A stretch of 44,833 bases of DNA, from IMG/VR virus record IMGVR_UViG_3300022413_000017, positions 1 through 44,833 of that record. One strand, 5' to 3'. A program made the translations under genes and the position numbers. Source of the DNA: a virus. This document shows positions 38,341-44,833 of this stretch, piece after piece (position 1 is the first letter of the stretch; each line of letters opens with the position of its first letter). The notes under the pieces are model-generated. The model ran no database searches. It was not told the origin of the DNA and saw only the letters and a list, made by a program, of their open reading frames with translations.

Positions 38341-38927
38341 CCCGCACCCGATGGGTCGACACGGTCGACCCCGCCACCCTCACCGCTCGGCTGGCCGATG
38401 CTGCCGATCGAGCCCACGACCACTACGGCGCCGGCATCGAGGAGGTGGCGAGCTGGTACATCCTCACCCGGGACCGGCTCGACCACGATCACCCCGACAC
38501 CGACACCCGCACCCGGTGCGGTGTGTTCGCCGCCCTCTCGCCCGGCTGCCATGTCGAGCGCAACCACCAGCTGGCATCGGAGATGCTGGCAACAGGTGAC
38601 TGCAACCACCCGTACGGCAATGCCACCCGCAAGGCCAGGGCCATCGCCGAAGGTGGTGACCCTGACCTGGTGCTCGGAGGGCAGAAGGTCCGGTCGTTCT
38701 ATGCCAACCTGCTCGACCCGCTCGACCCGATGCCGGTCACGATCGACCGACACCAGTCGGTCATCCTCGGCTGGCCCAACCGAGAGCTGGAGCGAGCCGG
38801 TGCCTATGACCTGGCCGCCGACATCCACCGTTGGCTGGCTGCCAAGTACGGGCTGCGACCCAATGAGCTTCAGGCCCTGACCTGGAGCTACCACCGAGAC
38901 ACCAAACAAGAGAGGACCAAGCAATGA
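38337..38927 (+). CDS. helix-hairpin-helix DNA glycosylase-like protein
   Basis: The product has 196 residues. GVFAALSPGCHVERNHQLASEML...RKARAIAEGGDPDLVLGGQKVRSFYANLLDPLDPMPVTIDRHQSV resembles phage DUF7178-type proteins with a base-excision-glycosylase fold. In these, 'G-x-K-V-x-x-F-Y' is the HhH hairpin and 'V-T-I-D-R-H' carries the catalytic-position Asp. Known relatives are mostly uncharacterised. A role in DNA base repair or in handling modified DNA is inferred. It overlaps its neighbours by 4 nt at both ends. Confidence 0.6.
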   Translation: MTRTRWVDTVDPATLTARLADAADRAHDHYGAGIEEVASWYILTRDRLDHDHPDTDTRTRCGVFAALSPGCHVERNHQLASEMLATGDCNHPYGNATRKARAIAEGGDPDLVLGGQKVRSFYANLLDPLDPMPVTIDRHQSVILGWPNRELERAGAYDLAADIHRWLAAKYGLRPNELQALTWSYHRDTKQERTKQ

Positions 38928-39124
38928 CCAAGCTTTACAGCGAGATCACCCCCGATCACATCGCACTCATCGCCAACAGCTGGGATGAGAACGGCAGATT
39001 CGATCGCCATGTCAACACCTGGCTCGCCGAGCACGGCTTCGCATGGGACCCGACCAAGACCGACGACGACAACCGCGACGACTTCTACCAGGTGGTCGAC
39101 TGGGTCCTCGACTTCCGCAGTTGA
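38924..39124 (+). CDS. small acidic hypothetical protein
   Basis: The product has 66 residues, starting behind AGAGGACCAAGCA. It is acidic and helical (DHIALIANSWDENGRFDRHVNTWLAEHGFAWDPTKTDDDNRDDFYQVVDWVLDF). No family is recognised. Phage small acidic proteins sometimes mimic DNA, but nothing here shows that directly. Confidence 0.55.
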   Translation: MTKLYSEITPDHIALIANSWDENGRFDRHVNTWLAEHGFAWDPTKTDDDNRDDFYQVVDWVLDFRS

Positions 39125-39138
39125 GCACCCACCTGCAT

Positions 39139-39549
39139 ATGACCGACTGCCACCACCCGCACACCTACCGGGACGTCGTGAACGCACGGCCTGGGACCGG
39201 CAACACCAACAGCGTGACCTACTACACCCGGTGCAGCGAGTGCAACCGCATCATCACCGGACCCTTACCCAATAGAGAGGACCAAGCGATGACCAACAAC
39301 GACAACGACAACGACCCCATCACCTGGGACCAGCTGGCCGAGCACGGCTGCCCCGTCTGCCAGAGCGATGACCTCGCCATGTACTCACCATGCGAGGGCA
39401 TCCACAACATCGACCTCGGTGCCTACACCGGAGGTGTCGTGCAAGCCTCATGGGTGGGGCACACCGACATGGAGACCGGCATCATCCGGTGCCGCTCGTG
39501 CTGGGCCGAGTTCCCCGGCCTCGACCAGTCGAAGGTGAGTTACCGCTGA
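39139..39549 (+). CDS. double zinc-ribbon protein with in-frame internal leader
   Basis: The product is 136 residues from ATG 39139. The N-terminal part (MTDCHHPHTY..TRCSECNRIITG) has C/H and C-x2-C ligands. The C-terminal part (CPVCQSD ... IRCRSCWAEF) is a second zinc ribbon. The conserved leader AGAGGACCAAGCG lies inside the frame and reads N-R-E-D-Q-A, with ATG 39289 behind it. Either two ORFs have fused, or a full-length and a short form are both made. Confidence 0.5.
   Translation: MTDCHHPHTYRDVVNARPGTGNTNSVTYYTRCSECNRIITGPLPNREDQAMTNNDNDNDPITWDQLAEHGCPVCQSDDLAMYSPCEGIHNIDLGAYTGGVVQASWVGHTDMETGIIRCRSCWAEFPGLDQSKVSYR
39276..39288 (+). promoter_or_regulatory. in-frame conserved leader (internal start at 39289)
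   Basis: The motif AGAGGACCAAGCG precedes ATG 39289 with AGGA 7 nt away. Translation from it would give an 86-residue protein (MTNNDNDNDPITWDQLAEHG...) ending at 39549. Confidence 0.65.
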
Positions 39550-39734
39550 TGACTACCTACCGAGTGATCACCTACTGCACCATCACCCAGGAGAGGTACA
39601 TCACCGCCGACTCCGATGAGGAACTGTTCACCGTCATGCACGACGCCGATGCCGAGGGCACCTGGGGTGACCACCCCCTCGGCGATGTGCTCGATGCCCT
39701 GGAGTACTCGCTCAAGTGGGAGGTGGTGCAGTGA
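39549..39734 (+). CDS. small hypothetical protein
   Basis: The product has 61 residues, acidic, with a beta-strand start (TTYRVITYCTITQERYITADS) and a helical end (LGDVLDALEYSLKWEV). It is coupled to both neighbours by overlaps. Confidence 0.5.
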   Translation: MTTYRVITYCTITQERYITADSDEELFTVMHDADAEGTWGDHPLGDVLDALEYSLKWEVVQ

Positions 39735-39982
39735 CTGAGTTCGGCGGCATCACCATCATCCACATGGCCGAGTTCCACCCCCGCACTGGGGAGAACCTGG
39801 ACCAGCTGTACTTCGCCATCGTGCGCCGGCTGCCTGCCAACTACCACGCCCGCCTGTTGAGCTCGACGGTGCTGGTGTACGGGCAGGACAAGCCGGGCCG
39901 CATGACGATGGAGGACTACGTGCTGCCCATCTTGGAGCAAGAGCACATCATCCCTGTCGACCCGGTCGACAGCACGAACTGA
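39731..39982 (+). CDS. small hypothetical protein
   Basis: The product is 83 residues from the GTG overlapping the previous stop. It is a mixed alpha/beta chain (GGITIIHMAEFHPRTGENLDQLYFAIVRRLPANYHARLLSSTVLVYG). No known family was recognised. The stop overlaps the next ATG by one base. Confidence 0.5.
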   Translation: MTEFGGITIIHMAEFHPRTGENLDQLYFAIVRRLPANYHARLLSSTVLVYGQDKPGRMTMEDYVLPILEQEHIIPVDPVDSTN

Positions 39983-40326
39983 TGGCGCCCCGGTTCCTTC
40001 GGTTCGCCGAGCCCGACACCTACCCCCAGGGCCATTGGCTCATCGATGGGAGGGTGGCCCGGTACAAGCGGACCTATCGACACGAGGGCATCGATGTCTA
40101 CACCTTCGATGAGGACGGCCACCCCAGGGTGCACGTCGCCAACCACCAGCGGCTGCCGCAAGCCGGGTTGGTGGGTACGGGACCCAACCCCGGACACCTG
40201 GCCGAGACCTACCGAAACGTGACCCGACGACGACAACCAGTGCCGGATGGGTGCCGGATCCACTGGACTGACCGCCTCGAGATGGTCAATCGGGGCCAGA
40301 AAAGTAGCCAAACCGAGGAAAAGTAG
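39982..40326 (+). CDS. small basic hypothetical protein
   Basis: The product has 114 residues. It has a beta-rich N-terminal half (HWLIDGRVARYKRTYRHEGIDVYTFDEDGHPRVHVA) and a basic C-terminus. The last nine codons run into the first GTAGCC boxes of the following repeat region, so the repeat overlaps the gene's end. Confidence 0.55.
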   Translation: MAPRFLRFAEPDTYPQGHWLIDGRVARYKRTYRHEGIDVYTFDEDGHPRVHVANHQRLPQAGLVGTGPNPGHLAETYRNVTRRRQPVPDGCRIHWTDRLEMVNRGQKSSQTEEK

Positions 40327-40564
40327 CCAAGGTGTAGCCACTTTTGTAGCCGACCTGACCAGGGGAAACACCCATTTGGCTACAGAAGCAACACTTTTTC
40401 TACATACATACCTCAGGTATGGAGTACCCCCCGTGTCACCCTCTCTGAAAGGGCGCTCTGTCTGAGAAAAGTGTTGCAAAAGTAGCCAGACCCCTGAATC
40501 CCCTGGTCAGGGCGGCTACACCACTGGCTACAAAGTGTTGCCACGGCTACATCACGGTGTAGCG
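40300..40564. repeat. nested palindrome region with nine GTAGCC boxes
   Basis: GTAGCC occurs at 40304, 40323, 40334, 40346 and 40482; its complement GGCTAC at 40378, 40514, 40526 and 40545. Inverted pairs nest around a centre near 40430: CCTGACCAGGGGA (40354-40366) with TCCCCTGGTCAGG (40499-40511); GCAACACTTTT (40388-40398) with AAAAGTGTTGC (40467-40477), flanked by boxes; and at the core CATACCT-C-AGGTATG (40407-40421). A third AAGTGTTGC lies at 40533. It is otherwise non-coding (about 265 bp) and locally richer in A+T. It could be an origin with iterons, or an operator array. Confidence 0.7.
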
Positions 40565-40576
40565 AACACATGTACG

Positions 40577-40590
40577 AGAGGACCAAGTCA
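40577..40590 (+). promoter_or_regulatory. conserved leader AGAGGACCAAGTCA
   Basis: AGGA lies 8 nt before ATG 40591. It marks the restart of coding after the palindrome region; the upstream in-frame codon at 40570 is not needed. Confidence 0.65.
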
Positions 40591-40857
40591 ATGACCACCT
40601 TCGAGCACCGGGGGCCCATGATCTGGGCCCTGGTCCAGGGGCCGAACGGGCGACGGACACACCTGAGTGGCATCGCCCACCGCCAGGCCGAGCGGTACCT
40701 ACAGGACGGAGAGATGCCCACCCTCTGGTGTGGACGCACCCCTCTCCGGGATCACCACATCATCCCGTGGGTGCGTGACCCCATCGGTGACCTCGACATG
40801 TGCTCGGCATGTCACCAGACCTGGGAGCACCACTTCGGGCTGTTCGCCCTGAGGTAG
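40591..40857 (+). CDS. small hypothetical protein with Cys/His cluster
   Basis: The product has 88 residues. LWCGRTPLRDHHIIPWVRDPIGDLDMCSACHQTWEHHFG contains one Cys, a C-x2-C and several His residues, so it probably binds zinc. The HH..C-x2-C order recalls HNH nucleases, but a complete HNH motif (D/E-H-H .. N .. H) is not present. It is the first gene after the palindrome region. Confidence 0.55.
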   Translation: MTTFEHRGPMIWALVQGPNGRRTHLSGIAHRQAERYLQDGEMPTLWCGRTPLRDHHIIPWVRDPIGDLDMCSACHQTWEHHFGLFALR

Positions 40858-40861
40858 TGCT

Positions 40862-41305
40862 ATGTTGGGCACCATGAGCGATGAGGAAGTGGTCGAGGCA
40901 GCCGAGCCATTGACCGAGGCCGAGCTGGTGGAGATCATGGCCGCTACAGCTCAGTACCTCGGCATCGACCTCGGCAACTATGCACCCGAGAAGGCGTACC
41001 GAGCGGGGGCCAGGCTGGCCAACCTCAAGGGGTACCAGGCCCGTGGCAGCAAGGACAACCCAGTGGACTACGGGGAGGCACAGCATCTCGATGTGCTGGT
41101 GTCCCTGGCTCAGTTCGCCCGAGCCAACCAGCTGGATGTGCCCGACGATGCCCGGTGTGGTACTCCACGACCCGCAGCCAACGGGTCCCTTTGCCTCCGA
41201 CTGAGGATCCCCGGGTACGACCACTGCCACTGGCATCCCACCTCTCGAAGCAACGCCCGAGAGAAGATGGCCATCATGCGAGCAGCCATAGGGATGGGAG
41301 ACTGA
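40862..41305 (+). CDS. hypothetical protein with C-terminal zinc motif
   Basis: The product is 147 residues from ATG 40862 (GAGG 7 nt upstream; ATG 40874 is an alternative). The N-terminal region is acidic (SDEEVVEAAEPLTEAELVEIMAATAQYLGID). The C-terminal RCGTPRPAANGSLCLRLRIPGYDHCHWH holds a C-x12-C .. C-x-W-H type site common in actinobacterial small proteins. It precedes virion genes, and the role is unknown. Confidence 0.6.
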   Translation: MLGTMSDEEVVEAAEPLTEAELVEIMAATAQYLGIDLGNYAPEKAYRAGARLANLKGYQARGSKDNPVDYGEAQHLDVLVSLAQFARANQLDVPDDARCGTPRPAANGSLCLRLRIPGYDHCHWHPTSRSNAREKMAIMRAAIGMGD

Positions 41306-41306
41306 G

Positions 41307-41603
41307 ATGGCAGTCAGGTTCAACATCGCCACCTCACAATGGGAAGATGACGAGGTGACCGCCAACCAAGCTCGCCTCGATGCACTTGAGGACGGGGTGT
41401 ACACCGACACCCGCACTGGTTGGACTGGCACCCTTCAACGGCCATCTACAGCAAGAGGCCTGGCCCGGGGTAATGATGGCCGACCCAAGGTGGGGCTGAT
41501 GGGTGCCTCAGGCAAGGAGGACAGGGTGAACGAGATTCGCCGGGCCTTCCTCGATGACCTGGTGCCATCCGACAAGGGACCGGAGGGCTTCGGCAATGGC
41601 TGA
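41307..41603 (+). CDS. small hypothetical protein
   Basis: The product is 98 residues, starting 2 nt after the previous stop. It is polar with no clear domain (QWEDDEVTANQARLDALEDGVYTDTRTGWTGTL..), ending in a Gly-rich stretch. It overlaps the next gene by 8 nt. Its position suggests a minor virion protein. Confidence 0.5.
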   Translation: MAVRFNIATSQWEDDEVTANQARLDALEDGVYTDTRTGWTGTLQRPSTARGLARGNDGRPKVGLMGASGKEDRVNEIRRAFLDDLVPSDKGPEGFGNG

Positions 41604-42072
41604 CCAGATCATGAACATCTCGAAGGGGCGCTTCGTCGAGTTCCACTTCCGAGTAGACAACAACGATCCGACCAATGCTGTGCTGGTGATGACACTGTGG
41701 CGGTCAGCCTCCGAAGCGGACGACACCCTGAACAACTACGACGACCTTGCCGCCATCGAGGCCGGTGCTAACACCGAAGAGACCGACGGCAGCTACGCCC
41801 GCATCGTGCTCGATGACACCGACCTGGCCGCCGAGCTGCCAGACGACACGGCCAACGACTTCGAGGTGGACATCGCTGTCGACCAGACATGGAGCACTCT
41901 GTCGAACGGGTCGAACGCCCTCGACAAGCTGATCCTCAACTACGACAGCGACAGCACTGCTGGCACCGACTCCAACATCATCCCCGTGGCTCACTACGAC
42001 TTCAGCGTCACCCCCAACGGCGGTGACGTGACTGCTCAGCTCAACATCGACGGGTACGGCCGAGCCGCCTAG
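41596..42072 (+). CDS. putative virion protein, beta-rich
   Basis: The product is 158 residues from ATG 41596. It is acidic and beta-rich (FVEFHFRVDNNDPTNAVLVMTLWRSA...SYARIVLDDTDLAAELPDDTANDFEVDIAVDQTW...PVAHYDFSVTP), like small phage appendage or decoration proteins. It is encoded 15 nt upstream of the repeat protein, with which it probably assembles. Confidence 0.6.
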   Translation: MADQIMNISKGRFVEFHFRVDNNDPTNAVLVMTLWRSASEADDTLNNYDDLAAIEAGANTEETDGSYARIVLDDTDLAAELPDDTANDFEVDIAVDQTWSTLSNGSNALDKLILNYDSDSTAGTDSNIIPVAHYDFSVTPNGGDVTAQLNIDGYGRAA

Positions 42073-42087
42073 TCCTGGGAGGCACGG

Positions 42088-44833
42088 GTGGCTGACCCAT
42101 CGGTTGCCTCTACCGCAAAGAACGACGAAGACCAGACAGCCGGCACTGGGCTGACCATCACCAAGCCCAGCGGCACGGTTGAGGATGACCTGCTGGTCGC
42201 CTACGTCATCGGCCACGAGGCCGGTGGCAGCAACTGGTCGTGGACGGGCCCGTCCGGTTGGACCGAGATCGACGACATCTCCGTCAGCCCTGGCACGGAC
42301 CAGACCGTTGCCTTCTACTACAAGGTGGCCGGGGCCTCTGAGGGTACGGACTACACCTGGACCTACGAGGGCAGCGCCCGCTGGCGAGGCGGGATCATCT
42401 GTCGGGTCATCGACGCTGACACGACCACTCCGCTCGATGTCACTTACGTCCAAGCCAACCACTTCGAGGCCCAGGCCAACGTCAATCCCCCGACGAACCC
42501 GGCGATCACGACCAACACCGATGGCGCCCTGGTCCTGATCTGGCACGGGTCGTCACTGGACGACATCACCGCTGGCGGGGCACCCACCGGGTACACCCTC
42601 GAAGACGAAATCACGGGGGCCACCAAAGACAACCGGCAGCTAATCGTAGCGTCGAAGACGGTGACCACGGCCGGGACGGAAACTCCGGGAGCGTGGACCC
42701 ATACCCACTCCCGAACGGACCAGGCCGACCCCCGCTGCCTCACGATCGCCATCAAGCCGGGCACGTCCAACCAGACCGTCAACCTCGGGATCGCAACGGA
42801 GACCGACACTGCTCTCCCCATGCAGGGGCTGCCCCAGACGGTGGCCCTGGGCATAGCAGCGGAAACGGACACCGCCCTGGCCATGACGGTCGGGGGACAG
42901 AACGGGCAGAAGGCCTTCCGCATCCGGACCACCGATCAGTACGGGCTGAACGTCGACAACGGGTGGGCGGCTGCACTCAACACCAATGTCTCCCTCCCCA
43001 CTGACCGCAGGTTCCGTATCCGGTTCGTCATCGCACCAAGCACCAGCTTCACCGACGGCTTTACCCTTGAATACAAGGTAAATGCTGGAAGCTGGACCGA
43101 CGTGGCCGATGACGGTGACTGGCTTCAACCTGGCACAACTACTTCCCTCGTCTCGGCTGTCCCGTCCGACCAGTTCGCTGACCTGGCGGCCACTACCCAG
43201 GTCATCGGCAGTGGCACGTTCGTTGCCGGTGATGGGTGCGAGGGGCCGACCAGCGGCACCGTCACCTTCAACGGCTCCAACGAGACCGAGCTTGAGTGGT
43301 GTGTCACTATGCACAACCTCGGGGCGGGTGACACCGAGCTGATAGACGGTGACACCGTGCAGTTCCGGGTGACCTACGACGACGGGACAGTGCTGGAGGA
43401 ATACCCCAACACCCCCACCATCACCATCGACAAGCTCGACGGGTGGGTCGGTGGGTGCGCTCCCGAGATGGGCGACTTCTTTGGCCCAGTAGTCGACGGC
43501 AACGACAACATGTACGTCTTCCTTGAGCGATCGGAGAATCAGAACGTACCCACGGTGATGAAGTCCGAGGACAACGGGGTCTCGTGGGAGGAGGTGGACG
43601 TAGCCAACAACCCCACCTTCGCTGACACCGAGGGGGTGAGCGTCGCCTACAACTCAGAGCTCGAAGAGATCACCATGTTCCACCGCAACGGTGGAGCGGA
43701 AATTGATGCCCACCTCTTCCGGACCTCAGCGCACGCCACCAATGCCGACACCTGGGGCACAGTCAACGACACCATCGACTCTGGCCTAGTCAATAAGTAC
43801 GGATCGAACGAGCACATATCCGCTGTCTACCGGCCAGCCCACGACGACTACGTGGTGGCCTACTCCGACTCCACCCCCAACACCTGGATTCGGGACGGCA
43901 CACCCGGGGGGACCTGGAACACCCGAATCGAGCTCGACGACACCGCCAGCGTTGACTTCATCACTCCGAATCTGGTGCTCGGTGAGTCCGGTGTCATCCA
44001 CGCCTTCTACGTGGATGCCACCAACGGCGATGTCTACCACAACGAGATCGCCAGTGATGCCACAATCACGGCCAGCTCGAGGACGGTGGCGAACCGCACC
44101 CAGATGGGGACCAACTTCGTCACCGGGTCGGCTGAGTCAGGGGCCCTCTCGAATGCCATCTACTACGACGACAGTGGCGAAGAGAACGTAGTCATCGGCT
44201 GGCACGATGACGCCGGCTCCGACTTTGAGGTGCGGGCCATCGTCGAAGGGACCCCCGGCACAGCGATCGACGCCAACGACGCCAATGTGATCGATGACGC
44301 TGCGGATCACGAGGGAGCATGGGCTAAGACCCTGGCCGTGGACGGCACCACCATCTACGCCCTGTGGATCGACAACACCAACCCCGAACTCATCCTCCAG
44401 GCCGAATCGGCGGACATGGCCGCCTTCTCCACACCGACCACATTCAAGGATCTGAGCACCGAAGAACCCAACGACAGCACCAACACCGCGTTCGGTGACT
44501 CATCCTGGGACATTGTGTCGGCTTCAGTCATCACTAGGGCCGGCAGCAAGTACCTGGCTGTACTGACATCCTTCGCTCGAGGTGGCCAAGGTTGCCGGTA
44601 CTACGAGACCGCCCTCACCAGCGACCAGACCGTGGTCATGGGCATCGCTGCCGAGACCGACACGGCACTGGCCATGGCGGTGCTGTGGGATCAGTCGATC
44701 ACCCTCGGGATCGCCGCTGAGACAGACACCGCTCTGCCCATCACCATCACGGGCACGATCAGCATCACCCTGGGCATAGCGGCAGAGACAGACACCGCAC
44801 TGCCGATGACCGTCACCGGGGCCATCACTGTCT
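42088..44833 (+). CDS. ETD-repeat virion surface protein, N-terminal part (3' end cut by window edge)
   Basis: It starts at GTG with GGGAGG 5 nt upstream; at least 915 residues are visible and the frame is open at the edge. Residues 1-230 form a beta-sandwich-like domain (GTVEDDLLVAYVIGHEAGG..WTEIDD..). Two ETD repeats follow (about 232-270). A jelly-roll-like part ending near 440 comes next, then a beta-propeller-like region with an Asp-box S493-E-D-N-G-V-S-W of the sialidase/BNR type and related 'FHRNGG', 'IHAFYVDATNGDVYHNEI' rungs. From residue 852 the ETD repeats resume (three copies) and continue past the edge, presumably into 1-965. It is probably a tail or capsid appendage that binds glycans. 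Confidence 0.8.
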   Translation, partial: MADPSVASTAKNDEDQTAGTGLTITKPSGTVEDDLLVAYVIGHEAGGSNWSWTGPSGWTEIDDISVSPGTDQTVAFYYKVAGASEGTDYTWTYEGSARWRGGIICRVIDADTTTPLDVTYVQANHFEAQANVNPPTNPAITTNTDGALVLIWHGSSLDDITAGGAPTGYTLEDEITGATKDNRQLIVASKTVTTAGTETPGAWTHTHSRTDQADPRCLTIAIKPGTSNQTVNLGIATETDTALPMQGLPQTVALGIAAETDTALAMTVGGQNGQKAFRIRTTDQYGLNVDNGWAAALNTNVSLPTDRRFRIRFVIAPSTSFTDGFTLEYKVNAGSWTDVADDGDWLQPGTTTSLVSAVPSDQFADLAATTQVIGSGTFVAGDGCEGPTSGTVTFNGSNETELEWCVTMHNLGAGDTELIDGDTVQFRVTYDDGTVLEEYPNTPTITIDKLDGWVGGCAPEMGDFFGPVVDGNDNMYVFLERSENQNVPTVMKSEDNGVSWEEVDVANNPTFADTEGVSVAYNSELEEITMFHRNGGAEIDAHLFRTSAHATNADTWGTVNDTIDSGLVNKYGSNEHISAVYRPAHDDYVVAYSDSTPNTWIRDGTPGGTWNTRIELDDTASVDFITPNLVLGESGVIHAFYVDATNGDVYHNEIASDATITASSRTVANRTQMGTNFVTGSAESGALSNAIYYDDSGEENVVIGWHDDAGSDFEVRAIVEGTPGTAIDANDANVIDDAADHEGAWAKTLAVDGTTIYALWIDNTNPELILQAESADMAAFSTPTTFKDLSTEEPNDSTNTAFGDSSWDIVSASVITRAGSKYLAVLTSFARGGQGCRYYETALTSDQTVVMGIAAETDTALAMAVLWDQSITLGIAAETDTALPITITGTISITLGIAAETDTALPMTVTGAITV

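Noticed and set aside
40300-40564. CRISPR array reading of the GTAGCC repeats
   Set aside because: Repeat units are only 6 bp, occur in both orientations and have irregular spacing; no cas genes are present (the Cas4-like nuclease is a phage recombination enzyme).

Overview
The window looks like one nearly complete genome of a lytic, podovirus-like actinobacteriophage. It is opened inside a gene: a protein built from short 'GIAxETDxALxM' repeats starts at 42088 and runs off the right end, and the C-terminal part of a protein with the same repeats enters at base 1. The reading frames match across the join (the split codon is 44833 plus bases 1-2). The spacing of repeats at the join is wrong, so some repeat sequence is probably missing there. 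An actinobacterial host is inferred from high GC, many GTG/TTG starts, an amidase endolysin and a DUF397 domain, a family known mainly from Streptomyces and relatives. No tRNA, integrase, repressor, CRISPR array, insertion sequence or phage RNA polymerase was seen.

Layout, read as a circle. (1) 34141-42072 (+): about 22 small, mostly unknown genes, nearly all translationally coupled by ATGA/GTGA overlaps, several being zinc ribbons. Recognisable members are a DUF932-like protein, a widespread 'MGTRS' phage protein and a helix-hairpin-helix glycosylase-like protein. Twelve genes in the genome share the leader AGGACC-x(n)-ATG, usually GAGGACCAA. A palindrome-rich region with nine GTAGCC boxes lies at 40300-40564. 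(2) 41596-1606 (+): virion surface proteins, including the repeat protein with a sialidase-type Asp-box. (3) 1606-11469 (+): replication and recombination genes: family A DNA polymerase with 3'-5' exonuclease, RuvC-like resolvase, SNF2 helicase, Cas4/RecB-like nuclease, Sak4-like ATPase, DUF669-like SSB and a TOPRIM primase fused to an AAA+ ATPase. (4) 11459-12558: lysis genes (amidase, holin, and an opposite-strand membrane/coiled-coil protein). (5) 12604-24130 (+): adaptor, nozzle-like protein, beta-helix tailspike and three ejection proteins, one of 1831 residues. (6) 24176-33616 (-): capsid and packaging genes, ending at the divergent region with small accessory genes: head protein, major capsid protein, scaffold, portal, TerL and a DUF397 protein.

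The two transcription directions meet at a GC hairpin (24143-24167). They diverge from a 525-bp non-coding region (33617-34140) with a G-quadruplex motif, palindromes and short tandem repeats, the best candidate for an origin and early promoter hub. A second non-coding region (29800-30129) breaks the minus-strand operon. It carries a good plus-strand sigma70-like promoter, a chain of hairpins and a terminator-like stem, so it probably encodes a structured RNA. Two of its possible loops repeat the early-gene leader motif. A hairpin between scaffold and capsid genes shows the exact complement of that motif when transcribed with the capsid operon. This suggests an RNA-level early/late switch, which is an inference and untested.
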